63,949 nt of DNA from Anaerolineae bacterium (GCA_030123675.1 JASJYH010000006.1:1-63949), one strand, 5' to 3'. Counted from the first letter of the stretch, positions 34,515 through 44,083 are shown. The notes: generated by a model from the letters alone, not told the origin. Made by a program: numbers and translations.

Positions 34515-36020
34515 ATGACAAAATTCTCTTTCCTTGCACGTACATCCCTGCTGATCAGTTTCTTTTTCGGAATCGACAAGGTACTGGCTTTTGTGCGCAC
34601 TGCAATCATAGCGCGCCAATACCGAGATTCAATTGACTTACTAGATTCCTTCAACGCAGCTAACAACCTTCCGGATGTGATCTTTGCACTAATCTCGGGC
34701 GGCGCGTTGGCGATGGCCTTCATCCCACTCCTGACCGAATACCTGACACAAAAAAATAGAGCCGCAGCCTGGGATTTATTCTCACGGGTTGCCAACCTTG
34801 CCTTTGTAGTTACTCTCGTCGCAGCCAGCTTAGCTGCAATATTTGCCCAGCAAATCGTAGATTCCGATTTCGGCATTGCTCCCGGATTTGGTCTGGAGCA
34901 GCGCCAATTGATGGCCAGCCTCATGCGTCTGAACTTAATCGCCACGATAATTTTCTCAATTAGCGGCTTGGTCATGGCCGGTTTACAAGCCAATCAACAT
35001 TTCCTCTTGCCCGCGATGGCGCCCATCCTATATAATGTGGGTCAAATTATTGGCGCGCTATTCTTTTCAGAACGGTACGGAATCCATGGCTTGGTCTATG
35101 GGGTTATCCTTGGAGCGGCTTTACACCTTCTCATTCAGGTCCCTGGTCTGATCAAATATCAATTTCGCTGGACACCCGCTCTTGACCTACGAGATAAAGG
35201 ACTTCAAATTGCGATCAAATTGATGGGCCCACGTCTGCTGACCATGCTTGGGATCCAATTTATCGTCATTGCACGCGACAATTTGGCTTCACGTACAGGC
35301 CAGGTTGGGGCTGTCACCTCGCTAACCTTTGGATGGATGATCATGCAAGTCCCAGAAACCTTGATTGGGACAGCAATGGCAATAGCGATGCTGCCAACCC
35401 TCTCAGAGCTCGCCTCCCGCCAGGATTGGGCCGGCTTCCGTCAAACGGTCGAAAAAGCCGTCCGAATCCTGATTTCATTAACCTTGCCAGTTGCAGCAGT
35501 GATTGCGGTAAACATTCATCCGCTAGTAAGGTTTGTATTCGGATTTGGGGATGCCACTACCAGCCTCCTGACCTGGACCGCGCGGGTCTACTTGTTGACG
35601 CTAACAGGCTATGCCGTGCAGGAAACTTTGGTGCGCGTGTTTTATGCCCGTCAAGAACCCTGGACGCCCTTCTTTAGTATCCTACGCAGATTGGCCGTTT
35701 ATCTCCTGATAGGGATTGTTGCCATTAAATACTTCCGTTGGGTGGGAGCGCCAGCAATAGCATTTGCTGAAATTGCCGCGACAGTAGAAGCAATAATTTT
35801 ATTCCTGTGGCTCAACAAAAGGCTGCCAGAAAGAATCACAGTAAGTAGTGCTATTTTCAAGGGATTATTTGCCAGCCTGATCGGTGCCATCGTGGCCTAC
35901 GGACTGGCGGTCAACCTCCCTGGAGGCGCAGTTATTACCGCTGTGATCGGGATACTGGTTGGCGGGTTGGTCGCTTTGCCGGTCATCTGGAAGGAAGTGC
36001 GCTTGCTGTTCAACCTATAA
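34515..36020 (+). CDS. murJ: Lipid II flippase MurJ (MviN family)
   Basis: 501 residues, about 14 membrane helices. N-terminal SLLISFFFGIDKVLAFVRTAIIARQY and NNLPDVIFALISGGALAMAFIP are MurJ signatures. It would flip lipid-linked peptidoglycan precursor across the inner membrane; Chloroflexota MurJ-like proteins may also serve other lipid-linked glycans. A weak start context and a short upstream ORF are noted separately. Followed after 35 nt by a TPR-like membrane protein. Confidence 0.9.
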   Translation: MTKFSFLARTSLLISFFFGIDKVLAFVRTAIIARQYRDSIDLLDSFNAANNLPDVIFALISGGALAMAFIPLLTEYLTQKNRAAAWDLFSRVANLAFVVTLVAASLAAIFAQQIVDSDFGIAPGFGLEQRQLMASLMRLNLIATIIFSISGLVMAGLQANQHFLLPAMAPILYNVGQIIGALFFSERYGIHGLVYGVILGAALHLLIQVPGLIKYQFRWTPALDLRDKGLQIAIKLMGPRLLTMLGIQFIVIARDNLASRTGQVGAVTSLTFGWMIMQVPETLIGTAMAIAMLPTLSELASRQDWAGFRQTVEKAVRILISLTLPVAAVIAVNIHPLVRFVFGFGDATTSLLTWTARVYLLTLTGYAVQETLVRVFYARQEPWTPFFSILRRLAVYLLIGIVAIKYFRWVGAPAIAFAEIAATVEAIILFLWLNKRLPERITVSSAIFKGLFASLIGAIVAYGLAVNLPGGAVITAVIGILVGGLVALPVIWKEVRLLFNL

Positions 36021-36042
36021 CCTAGGGAGGGTTTATTACGAG

Positions 36043-36048
36043 TATAAT
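36043..36048 (+). promoter_or_regulatory. TATAAT -10 box 7 nt before an ATG (possible leaderless start)
   Basis: A perfect TATAAT lies at 36043-36048, and the ATG of the next gene is at 36056. Transcription would begin at or within a base or two of the start codon, giving a leaderless messenger. No clear -35 box is visible. Confidence 0.4.
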
Positions 36049-36055
36049 TCGCGCC

Positions 36056-37141
36056 ATGTCTGAATCATCCGATACTACCCAACCTACTTTGGCAGCAAAA
36101 CCTGCAGATAAACCACCTTCGGATACGCAAGAGATTAAGCCAATTTCTGGCAAGAAAAAACCAAGTCGTATTCTAATTTTTTTTATAAATATCCTGGTAT
36201 TCCTGCTTATTATCGGCCTAGGAGTATTTGGGGGGTATCAGAGCGGGATTAGTATACGCAAGAATGCACAAGCGAGATTGGAAACGCAACAACTGAGCGA
36301 CCAATTCTCCCTTGCTATTGTTGATATACAATTTGGGAATTACAGCTCTGCACAACAGCGTTTGGAATATATAATCGGAATTGACCCATCCTTTCCTGGC
36401 GCATTGGAAAAAATGACCGAAGTGATGGTCTTATCCACTATCCCAACGGAAATCCCGCTCGTTTCTGCGACTCCAGAGTTAATCTTAGACGATACAAATT
36501 ACGAGGGACTTATTGCACAAGCACGGGATTTAATCATTACGCAACAGTGGCAAAATGTGCTAACCGTGTTAGATACTTTACGCAGGAAAGACGCCACATT
36601 TAAGGCTGTAGAAATTGACGGAATGTACTATTTCGCCTTGCGCAATTTGGGGGTAGCTTTTATCCAAGCAGGAAATTTGGAAGGCGGTATCTACGAATTG
36701 ACGCTGGCTGAGCGCTTCGCCCCTTTAGATAACACTGCCCATGTACTGCGCGATAATTCCCGTTTTTATATTACAGCGGCCAGCTTTTGGAAAGTGGATT
36801 GGAAACTTACCGCCGAATATTTTTCCCAGCTAAACGGCTCGGGAATTTGGGATGGCACCATGAATGCCACAGTCCGCTATAATATAGCGGCCCAGCGGTA
36901 TGGCGACGAACTTTTTGGCAGGGGAGAATATTGTCAAGCCCATGAACAATACGAGGCTGCTCAAACAGCTGGCCAGCTCGATGAAGGATCGGCCAAGAAT
37001 GCCAACCAGGCCTACCAGGCTTGTTTTCCAGCAACAGCGGTTCCAACCCAAACAGGTCTAGCTACGGATCTACCGCCGACCGATCCTCCAACTACTACGA
37101 CCCCGCCTACTGAAACCCCGACACCAACTCCTCCACCATAA
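36056..37141 (+). CDS. Single-pass membrane protein with TPR-like region and Pro/Thr-rich tail
   Basis: 361 residues. Cytoplasmic N-terminus (~40 residues, Lys/Pro-rich), membrane helix at about 44-65, then an exported helical region with repeat-like segments (for example NYSSAQQRLEYIIGIDPSFP and CQAHEQYEAAQTAGQLDEGS) resembling tetratricopeptide repeats. The last ~35 residues are Pro/Thr-rich and low complexity. Proteins of this kind are common in Anaerolineae-like genomes, but the function is unknown. Confidence 0.75.
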   Translation: MSESSDTTQPTLAAKPADKPPSDTQEIKPISGKKKPSRILIFFINILVFLLIIGLGVFGGYQSGISIRKNAQARLETQQLSDQFSLAIVDIQFGNYSSAQQRLEYIIGIDPSFPGALEKMTEVMVLSTIPTEIPLVSATPELILDDTNYEGLIAQARDLIITQQWQNVLTVLDTLRRKDATFKAVEIDGMYYFALRNLGVAFIQAGNLEGGIYELTLAERFAPLDNTAHVLRDNSRFYITAASFWKVDWKLTAEYFSQLNGSGIWDGTMNATVRYNIAAQRYGDELFGRGEYCQAHEQYEAAQTAGQLDEGSAKNANQAYQACFPATAVPTQTGLATDLPPTDPPTTTTPPTETPTPTPPP

Positions 37142-37151
37142 ATTCCTTAAC

Positions 37152-37667
37152 ATGCTTGAAACCCCGCCTAGCTGGGCAATTGCTTTGGTCTATTGGATGC
37201 ATCTGCTGGCCACCGTTACTTGGGTAGGCGCGCTGGCTACAATGGCCATTTTGGTCTTACCAGCATCCAAACGTGTTTTAAATCCCATTGATCAATTGGC
37301 GTTTGTAGAAGCCATTCAGCGCCGCCTGGAACCAATAGCCTGGTTTAGTATTGCAATATTAATCGTAACGGGCTTGTTTCAGATGAGCGTAAATCCGCAT
37401 TATGACGGGTTTCTTTCAACCAGCGGGCAATGGTCTTTGGCAATCCTGACCAAGCATATATTTGTCATTTTTATGATTGTTGTCAGTGCAATTCAGACTT
37501 GGGAATTATGGCCAGCAATTCGGCGGGGCTTGATTCAGATTGAAAGAGGCAGGGCTGACGAAGATCAGGTTATTCGATTGCAAAAAACAGAATCGATGCT
37601 CTTGCACTTGAATATTGGCTTATCGATTCTGGTTCTGGGGGCAACAGCTTTTGCCAGAGCCTCTTGA
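37152..37667 (+). CDS. CopD-like four-helix membrane protein
   Basis: 171 residues with four hydrophobic helices. The first contains WMHLLATVTWVGALA, resembling the HxxxxxxWxG pattern of CopD/YkoC-type copper or heme-related membrane proteins; the second and third hold LEPIAWFSIAILIVTGLF and ILTKHIFVIFMIVV with a conserved His. Ten nt after the preceding gene, so probably in one transcript. Function is a family-level guess. Confidence 0.65.
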   Translation: MLETPPSWAIALVYWMHLLATVTWVGALATMAILVLPASKRVLNPIDQLAFVEAIQRRLEPIAWFSIAILIVTGLFQMSVNPHYDGFLSTSGQWSLAILTKHIFVIFMIVVSAIQTWELWPAIRRGLIQIERGRADEDQVIRLQKTESMLLHLNIGLSILVLGATAFARAS

Positions 37668-37701
37668 AAAGCTGCCACACGTTATGGCGTAGTTCCCCTT
37701 T

Positions 37702-39255
37702 TTATTTGCGGGGTATTTGATAAAACTTGAACGGATCATCGGGATAATAATGAAGCAGTTGCCGTTGCGGGAAGCTATCATAAAAATCTGCGATATCTGT
37801 ATCTCGACGGTTGAGTGTGAATATAAAGGGGGTTGTCAAATTTGCATCTTGTAATTCGAGCAAACCGCCATATTCTGTCCATTCCTCTTGCGTGTGAACA
37901 ATGACCAAAGCAGGCCGTAATTTCTGCGCTTCTGTCGTATAGAAAGGCTCGAGCATAGCCCGGTTGATGTTATACATGCCGTGCATCTCCCACAATCGGT
38001 CTGGAAGATAGATAATAAGGTTATAGCCCATAAACACAGCCAGTGCCAAACCGGCAACCACTTTGCGGATGTGCATTCCATTTCCCGCCAACCAGATGAT
38101 CCCAGCTGCGCTCAAAATTGTTAGGGATAACATGCCTTCATAGTAATAACGGGGCCCATATTGCCAGGAGCCAATCCAATAGGGGATGTATGCCAACAAC
38201 AACGCCGGGAAGATGCCTGTCACTAACCAGCTTGAAAGTTTTTTGCGTAAGGACCATAAACCAAAAGGCAAGAAAATCCACCACAAGTTTTCCCAACCAA
38301 ATACATCTCCACGGGTGCCTCGCGGCGACCACAAGCTATATTTGATAATGTACATGGCATGATCCCAGCTGTGACCATCGCCCCAGCGGCCATAGCCCTC
38401 GCCAAAACCCAGCTTGTCGTATTTCCACCATAAAGTGTAAGGATTGAGAAAAAAGTCGCCTGTTAGCGCAAATTGCCAGACAAAAAACAATCCGCCAACA
38501 GAACCAGTCAACAAGCCGATCGTCAACACCTTTATGCGTGTGGCTTTGTCACCCCGTACTAACAATATCAATCCATGGATGAAAAAGGGAATTGCTACCC
38601 CAACCGCATTCATTGGGCGAGTCAGAACAAGGACTCCAAGGCTGAGTCCCGCTACGAGAATTTTTACCCAAATTGGAACATCGATCTGGTGAAAACCAAA
38701 TCTCGGCACTTTCTTTTCTCTCTGAGGCTCATCTTCAGCGTGCACAAAAATACTCAACCAGGCTGACACAAAGCCCAACGCAACCACAATAGACCATGTG
38801 TGTGATAGTGCTGACCCCGAGAGCAGCCAGAACATAGGGGAGGACAACATCAAAATAATGGCTAGCAAGCCTATCGGTCCGGTTGTGATGCGTTTGGCAA
38901 GTAAATACAGCAACCAAATTCCTAAGCCGCCCAAGAGTGGGTTAATCCAATCTTCAAAATTAAATGCGAACCCTAATGCCAATATTATTGGCCAGCCTGG
39001 CGGATATTTTCCAAACCGGACACCGTTGTGGTCAATTACGAATGGGGTCATAAAACTTTTTGGATTGGGGGGCGAAGGCAACACAAGGTCTCCGCCAGAA
39101 ATGGCTTGCGCCTGCCAAATGTATGCCATCTCATCTTCAAAATGGGCCATGCGTTCATAAACCCGGTCAGAGACAAAATACACGCCAAAAACAGCTGCGA
39201 TCGAGATTACGAATGCTATCCGGTCTGTAGTAATGAGATTGGGTAGGGGTTTCAT
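37702..39255 (-). CDS. GT-C glycosyltransferase (PMT/ArnT-like, family 39 type)
   Basis: 517 residues, about 11-12 membrane helices. The acidic motif in the first outer loop (MAHFEDEMAYIWQAQA) is the catalytic D/E region of dolichyl- or undecaprenyl-phosphate-sugar-dependent transferases. A soluble C-terminal part of about 80 residues follows the last helix. It would transfer a sugar from a lipid carrier to a protein or glycan outside the membrane; acceptor unknown. Monocistronic on the minus strand, converging with the CopD-like gene. Confidence 0.82.
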   Translation of the reverse strand: MKPLPNLITTDRIAFVISIAAVFGVYFVSDRVYERMAHFEDEMAYIWQAQAISGGDLVLPSPPNPKSFMTPFVIDHNGVRFGKYPPGWPIILALGFAFNFEDWINPLLGGLGIWLLYLLAKRITTGPIGLLAIILMLSSPMFWLLSGSALSHTWSIVVALGFVSAWLSIFVHAEDEPQREKKVPRFGFHQIDVPIWVKILVAGLSLGVLVLTRPMNAVGVAIPFFIHGLILLVRGDKATRIKVLTIGLLTGSVGGLFFVWQFALTGDFFLNPYTLWWKYDKLGFGEGYGRWGDGHSWDHAMYIIKYSLWSPRGTRGDVFGWENLWWIFLPFGLWSLRKKLSSWLVTGIFPALLLAYIPYWIGSWQYGPRYYYEGMLSLTILSAAGIIWLAGNGMHIRKVVAGLALAVFMGYNLIIYLPDRLWEMHGMYNINRAMLEPFYTTEAQKLRPALVIVHTQEEWTEYGGLLELQDANLTTPFIFTLNRRDTDIADFYDSFPQRQLLHYYPDDPFKFYQIPRK

Positions 39256-39567
39256 AAAAAATAAGCGCAGAAATTATAGCATCCTTGTGCTTATAGGGTC
39301 TAAAAGAAATTTATAAACTTCGGCTAAAGCCCAGGTTAGGCATGATCCACTTTCCCACGATGTTGAACTTAGATCACATTTTGTTTACAGTCTGGTCTAT
39401 ATTGCTTTGATAGGTTTCTGCAATTCCACACATTGGATGCTAGTTCCTTTGAGATTGGATTGCTGCATACCTTCCCCGATTATCTAATTCACGGCTAATG
39501 GTACCCTTGGGGCAGACAAACGCTGTGAAGTTATTTACCTTCACAGCGTGGCATATTTCTATTTAAA
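39256..39567. other. 312-nt intergenic region between the glycosyltransferase and rimO
   Basis: No gene seen. The only clear element is the hairpin at 39520-39549 described separately. The part next to 39256 should contain the promoter of the minus-strand glycosyltransferase. Confidence 0.4.
39520..39549 (-). terminator. Terminator-like hairpin after rimO
   Basis: ACGCTGTGAAG (39520-39530) pairs perfectly over 11 bp with 39539-39549, 8-base loop, 18 nt past the rimO stop. On the minus strand the stem is followed by TTGTCT, a modest T-rich tail. Confidence 0.7.
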
Positions 39568-40932
39568 TTATAGGGATAACTCAACCATACCGGATTTTTG
39601 GACCACCGGGACGCCTGCCAGATCGTACGTCATTGCCCCCGTTATACGGACAGGAACGATCTTTCCCAGCTCTAGCTTGTCCTCGACAAAAACCAGCCCA
39701 TCGATCTCGGGCGCATCCCGATAACTCCTGCCAATCGATAAACCGTTGTCAAATCCCTCTACCAGCACATCCAGGGTTTTGCCTACGTAGGTTTGATTCA
39801 CTTGTAGTGAGATGCCTTGTTGAAGCTCCATTAATTGCTCGAACCGCTCCTGTTTTAGGGCAGCAGGTACGGGGTCGCCAAGAGGCGCGGAGGTAGTGTT
39901 TTCTTCGAACGAGAACTGGAAGGTGCCCATCCGGTCAAAGCGAATTTCTTCTACAAAGTCCACTAGGGCTTGAAACTCTTCGTCTGTTTCTCCAGGGTAG
40001 CCGACAATAAATGTTGTCCGTATAGCCAAATCCGGTATTGCGGTTCGCATCTTGCTTAGGGTTTTATGCACCCATTCGATGTTCGAAGGCCGCTTCATAC
40101 GGTAGAGTGTTTTGGGATGAGCGTGCTGCAGCGGCATATCCAGATAAGCTAATATTTGCTTTCGTTCTGCCATTACATCGATCAATCGATCAGTTACGTA
40201 CCCAGGAAAAGCATATAAAATTCGAATCCAATCCATATCCGGAACGGCATCCGTGAGTTGCTCTAGCAATTTTGCCAGGCCTTCCTTTATGCCTAGGTCA
40301 TGACCGTAATCGGTTGTATCCTGCGCGATTAGGATCAATTCGCGTACACCTAAATCGCGCAGTTGACGGGCCTCGTCCAGGATGGTCTCCAATGGTCGAC
40401 TTACCGCTGTGCCTTTGATGAGAGGGATCGCACAAAATGCACACGGACGTCGGCAACCGTCAGCCACTTTGAGGTAGGCGCTCGCTCCAGTGACGCTGGC
40501 ACGCAGGGTGTTTTGTTCATCAGTCCCAACGGTTTTGGAATGCTGCGGTAAGTGATAGAGCGGTTCGGGGTGTTTAGTCCCCCGCAAATTATGCACCAAC
40601 TGGACGATATCCATCCAGCGGCGCGTACCGAGCACACCGTCTATACCTGAGACTTTCTGTGTAACTTCGGCCCCATACCGTTGGGTCAGGCAGCCAGCAG
40701 CAATCAGAATTTGGCCGTCAGTTTTGTTGGTGGCAAGTTCACGCAACACAGCATAGGATTCTTTCTTTGCAGGGCCAATAAAACCACAAGTGTTGACAAT
40801 CAATATACTGGCATCTTCGGGATTGTCCGTGCCTTTATATCCATCGCGCATGAGCAATTGGGCCATTGAATCAGAATCGACCGTGTTTTTTGCACAACCT
40901 AGTGAAACTAAGTGAAATGTTTGTGTATTCAT
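39568..40932 (-). CDS. rimO: Ribosomal protein S12 methylthiotransferase RimO
   Basis: 454 residues. N-terminal MTTase domain with the three auxiliary-cluster cysteines C13 (SLGCAKN), C49 (NTCGF) and C81 (AAGCLTQ), radical-SAM domain with CRRPCAFC, and a C-terminal TRAM domain (about 385-450). MPLQHAHPKTLYRMKRP distinguishes RimO from MiaB. It adds a methylthio group to the S12 aspartate. Last gene of the rplI-rodZ-rimO run, 32 nt after the RodZ-like gene. Confidence 0.95.
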   Translation of the reverse strand: MNTQTFHLVSLGCAKNTVDSDSMAQLLMRDGYKGTDNPEDASILIVNTCGFIGPAKKESYAVLRELATNKTDGQILIAAGCLTQRYGAEVTQKVSGIDGVLGTRRWMDIVQLVHNLRGTKHPEPLYHLPQHSKTVGTDEQNTLRASVTGASAYLKVADGCRRPCAFCAIPLIKGTAVSRPLETILDEARQLRDLGVRELILIAQDTTDYGHDLGIKEGLAKLLEQLTDAVPDMDWIRILYAFPGYVTDRLIDVMAERKQILAYLDMPLQHAHPKTLYRMKRPSNIEWVHKTLSKMRTAIPDLAIRTTFIVGYPGETDEEFQALVDFVEEIRFDRMGTFQFSFEENTTSAPLGDPVPAALKQERFEQLMELQQGISLQVNQTYVGKTLDVLVEGFDNGLSIGRSYRDAPEIDGLVFVEDKLELGKIVPVRITGAMTYDLAGVPVVQKSGMVELSL

Positions 40933-40964
40933 AAAATTTTTCGTTGCTCCAAAGTCAGGCCATC

Positions 40965-42794
40965 TTAGGGCAAACCGGTAGCCGTCGGGGTGGGAGTTAA
41001 AGAGGGTGTCGGTGAGACGAAGGCAGTATTGGTCGGCGTCGCTGGAATTATAGCCGTGGGCACTACTATATCATCAATAGTATAAACAAAACTCGCAATT
41101 TGCCCAAAACCGCCAAGCAGCCCGAGGTCCCGTTGATTATAAATAACGCGTAATGCAGCGCCATTGCCTGCTAATATTTCGACACTTTCTTCAGCTTCAT
41201 ATAGATAGGCATTGCCAGGAATAGTTCGTCCATCAAAAGCAACCTGCCCGTCAACGATCACGCGCAAAAAGGTGCGTTCAACAGCCACTATGTTAACTTG
41301 CACATTTACAATAATTTCTAGAGTTGGAATTTCAAGGGTACCTTCTGATTGATCGGGTATGGGCGTATCCTGGGCAGGGATCAGGGTCACTTCAGAAATA
41401 ATTGTTTCCACAGGTGTACCAATCAATACTTCAGAAATAGAAAGACCGGTTGGCTGTGCCTGAACTTGTTCTTCCTGTTCCGCTTGTAGGGCAATTACCC
41501 TTGAAATTCCCCAAGCAGAGAATACAAATAAAAGCACCACAAGGCCGAGACCAAAGACCAGGTCGCTGGCGATGAAACTACGTAAGGTCGGCATTTTTTC
41601 CGGTATATGTATTTGACTTTTGTTTCGGCGCAAATTTTCAGGGTGCCTTTCGATTCGGCCTGCTTGTAGTCCATCTGCAAAGCGCAACATTATCGCATCG
41701 ACATCTAAATCTAGAAATTTGGCGTAGCTATTGAGCATGCCTCGCATCTGAACCGTCGAGTGCATTTCTTCAAAATTACCAGATTCGAGCCCTTTAAGAT
41801 ATTGCACACGTACGCGCGTATGCCGTTCAATCTCCTCCAAAGTCAGGCTGAGCATATCTCTGCGCTGCTGCAATTGCGATCCAATTTCCTGCATAATCAC
41901 TCGCGACGAACTTTTAGAATATACTGCTGCTTCTAATTCAGCCTCTGGGTTAACTTCAGCCTCAGGATATTCTTCGATCTTTTCGGTTTGTTCTATTTTT
42001 TCTTGCGGCATTGAGATGCGGATATTTATCCATTTCTTGATCAACAATCCAAGATTGAATCGGGTTTTCGGCTCGACTTCTTCTAAGGACGGCTGCTCTG
42101 CCTCTTTTGGGTCTGCATCCGTTTCGACGATGGATTCCGTTTTTTCAATTTTATTCTGCTTTCGGGGGATCCGGAAATTAGTCCATTTCCGGAGCAATAA
42201 TCCGAAATTGAAACGGATTTTTGGCTCAATTTCATTTACAGACGCCTCATCTTTTCCGTTTGGGTTTGCTTCCGTTTCAATGGCCGATTCCACTTCTGAG
42301 GCAGTAGCCCCCTTCTCACTACCGGGGACCTGCGGCGGGGATGATACAGGCAATGGGTCCGGTTGAGAGCCGGGTTCTTCATCCAAGTCACTATCGCTCG
42401 GGCTATCCTCTTTGGCCTCACGCTTGACGCGTTTTATCCACATCTGCCAGAACGGCTCTGACGTAGATTCTGGCTCCACGCCGGTATCAGATTCTTCTGT
42501 ATTTAGCGGGTCTTCTATAATTTCATCTTCGTAAATGACTTCTGATTCGGCCTCCGTTTGTGGTTTTTTGGCCCGTAAATCATCAATCATTTGCTCTAAA
42601 TTTAGATCGAGATAGTTTGCATAATTACGCAAAAACCCTCGGGCTTGCACTGGAGATGGCATCATAGAAAAATCATCATCTTCTAGCGCTTGCAAAAGCT
42701 GTGTCCGGATGCGGGTAACTTGCGCAGCTTTTTCGAGCGTTAAATGACGGTACTCGCGTGCTTTCTTGAGCCGTTGGCCAATTGTTTCAGTCAT
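40965..42794 (-). CDS. RodZ-like membrane protein with two HTH domains
   Basis: 609 residues. Two Xre/HTH_25-type domains: 4-70 (IGQRLKKAREYRHLTLEKAA) and 303-371 (IGSQLQQRRDMLSLTLEEIE), each with the F/YLRNYANYLDLN-like end typical of RodZ. A membrane helix lies at 411-432, then an exported C-terminal domain of DUF4115 type (about 510-580) and a Pro/Thr tail. RodZ normally has one HTH and links MreB to the cell wall. The long acidic linker (about 75-300) contains a duplicated ~35-residue unit (188-222 and 239-273). It could organise cytoskeletal or DNA contacts. Lies between rplI and rimO. Confidence 0.82.
   Translation of the reverse strand: MTETIGQRLKKAREYRHLTLEKAAQVTRIRTQLLQALEDDDFSMMPSPVQARGFLRNYANYLDLNLEQMIDDLRAKKPQTEAESEVIYEDEIIEDPLNTEESDTGVEPESTSEPFWQMWIKRVKREAKEDSPSDSDLDEEPGSQPDPLPVSSPPQVPGSEKGATASEVESAIETEANPNGKDEASVNEIEPKIRFNFGLLLRKWTNFRIPRKQNKIEKTESIVETDADPKEAEQPSLEEVEPKTRFNLGLLIKKWINIRISMPQEKIEQTEKIEEYPEAEVNPEAELEAAVYSKSSSRVIMQEIGSQLQQRRDMLSLTLEEIERHTRVRVQYLKGLESGNFEEMHSTVQMRGMLNSYAKFLDLDVDAIMLRFADGLQAGRIERHPENLRRNKSQIHIPEKMPTLRSFIASDLVFGLGLVVLLFVFSAWGISRVIALQAEQEEQVQAQPTGLSISEVLIGTPVETIISEVTLIPAQDTPIPDQSEGTLEIPTLEIIVNVQVNIVAVERTFLRVIVDGQVAFDGRTIPGNAYLYEAEESVEILAGNGAALRVIYNQRDLGLLGGFGQIASFVYTIDDIVVPTAIIPATPTNTAFVSPTPSLTPTPTATGLP
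41976..42233 (-). repeat. Internal tandem duplication in the RodZ-like linker
   Basis: Residues 188-222 and 239-273 share the pattern E(I/V)EPKxRFNxGLLxxKWxNxRI...KIEKTE/KIEQTE, with an acidic spacer between. The DNA copies are diverged but clearly related. The unit has a short amphipathic, basic core (GLLLRKWTNFRIPRK) in an otherwise acidic linker. Confidence 0.7.
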
Positions 42795-42815
42795 ACTGGT
42801 TTCTATTTTAACGCA

Positions 42816-42853
42816 TCATCACCGGCTCCAAAGTAGGAAAAAACCGGTGATGA
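42816..42853 (-). terminator. Hairpin between rplI and the RodZ-like gene
   Basis: TCATCACCGG (42816-42825) pairs perfectly over 10 bp with 42844-42853, 18-base loop, in the 78-nt gap after rplI. It may attenuate read-through into the downstream gene. Confidence 0.55.
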
Positions 42854-42872
42854 GATTCGGGTACTTTAAGTT

Positions 42873-43487
42873 TTATTTTTTTTCTTTGTCAGAAGATTCA
42901 TCTACAACCGCTTCTTCAACTTCATCTACTTCTCCCACCTCTTGCGGTTCATCGGAAATAGGTGCTTCATCTCCAACTGCCTCTACATCTGGAGCCGCTT
43001 CATCTTCTTGGGGTTCATCTATAGGTATTGATTTTACAGCTTCGCCTTCTCGATTGACAATGATTTTTATTTCAGGCACCAAATCGATGGTTAGACGAAT
43101 TGAAGCAGTGAACTCGCCTAACATCCGAATTGGGTGCATATCTATCTGTTGGTGTTTTATTTCGTAGCGGGTCTTTTCTTGGAGCGAATCGGCCACATTT
43201 TGTTTTGTGATCGAGCCGTAAAGTTTGTCTGTTTCGCCGGCTTTGACACTGAATAAAAGTTCAATACCATCGATTTCTTTTGCCAAGCCCTTGAGTTCTT
43301 CGTTTAAGCCATCTCGTCGGATCTCCGCTTGTGCTTGAATCCGATCGACTTGCTTAAGTGCGCCTGGAGTGGCTATCACAGCCAAGCCTTGAGGGATTAG
43401 AAAATTCCGGCCGTACCCATTGGCAACCTTTTTAATATCTCCTGCCCTTCCCAATTTGTAAACGTCTTTGATCAACATTACTTTCAT
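42873..43487 (-). CDS. rplI: 50S ribosomal protein L9 with acidic C-terminal extension
   Basis: 204 residues against about 150 for L9. The N-terminal domain has the L9 signature (GRAGDIKKVANGYGRNFLIP), and the connecting helix and C-terminal domain end near residue 147. The remaining ~55 residues are almost entirely Glu, Asp, Ala, Pro and Val (EPQEDEAAPDVEAVGDEAP), an acidic low-complexity tail. L9 binds 23S rRNA and restrains frameshifting. Confidence 0.95.
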   Translation of the reverse strand: MKVMLIKDVYKLGRAGDIKKVANGYGRNFLIPQGLAVIATPGALKQVDRIQAQAEIRRDGLNEELKGLAKEIDGIELLFSVKAGETDKLYGSITKQNVADSLQEKTRYEIKHQQIDMHPIRMLGEFTASIRLTIDLVPEIKIIVNREGEAVKSIPIDEPQEDEAAPDVEAVGDEAPISDEPQEVGEVDEVEEAVVDESSDKEKK

Positions 43488-43623
43488 GATTTATCAAGCC
43501 CTTTCCGGCAATATTAGCCGCTGTCTAAGAATTTTTCCGAGTGAAGGGTACTACACTCGGCGGCGAATTGTACCAGAGGCGCCTCTTCTTGCCAACCTGT
43601 AAAACAACGGGTAAGATACGTTT

Positions 43624-44001
43624 ATGAATACTATATCTATTGATTGGCGCCGGGTGATTATTATCGCAGGCCTGATTTTCTTTGTTCTTGTAATAGTTGA
43701 TTTTAATTCCAGATTGGAAAGACTTGAGCGCTTAAACCGGCAGGCTGATATTACTCGGGCAGAAGCAACTCATGTTGAATGGACGAAAATTGTGCTTGAG
43801 ACCAAAGTGGCCGATGCAGATTCAGATCAAATGGTTGAAGAATTGGCGCGTAGCGAAGGTCACATGATCAAAGAGGGAGATCATGCGGTCACTATACTGG
43901 GGGATGAAGGCGCACCTGCACTTGAAAAACTTAATTCAACCCCTGTTCCGACAGCCAAGCCAAACTGGCAGCTTTGGTGGGATTTGTATTTTGGCGAATA
44001 A
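43624..44001 (+). CDS. DivIC/FtsB-like septum formation initiator protein
   Basis: 125 residues. One membrane helix (about 10-27) is followed by a coiled-coil region (about 28-65) and the RSEGHMIKEGDHAVTIL segment, which matches the conserved 'AR..g.i.pGE..i' end of FtsB/DivIC. A Pro-containing tail ends in WQLWWDLYFGE. It would join the FtsQLB/DivIB-type divisome complex. Divergent from rplI. Confidence 0.78.
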   Translation: MNTISIDWRRVIIIAGLIFFVLVIVDFNSRLERLERLNRQADITRAEATHVEWTKIVLETKVADADSDQMVEELARSEGHMIKEGDHAVTILGDEGAPALEKLNSTPVPTAKPNWQLWWDLYFGE

Positions 44002-44083
44002 TAATTCGGGGGGTTTTCTATGCTTCAACTATAATAAACTTATCCTTTGAAAGTCGCACCTCTACAAAATATTGGAATAAATA

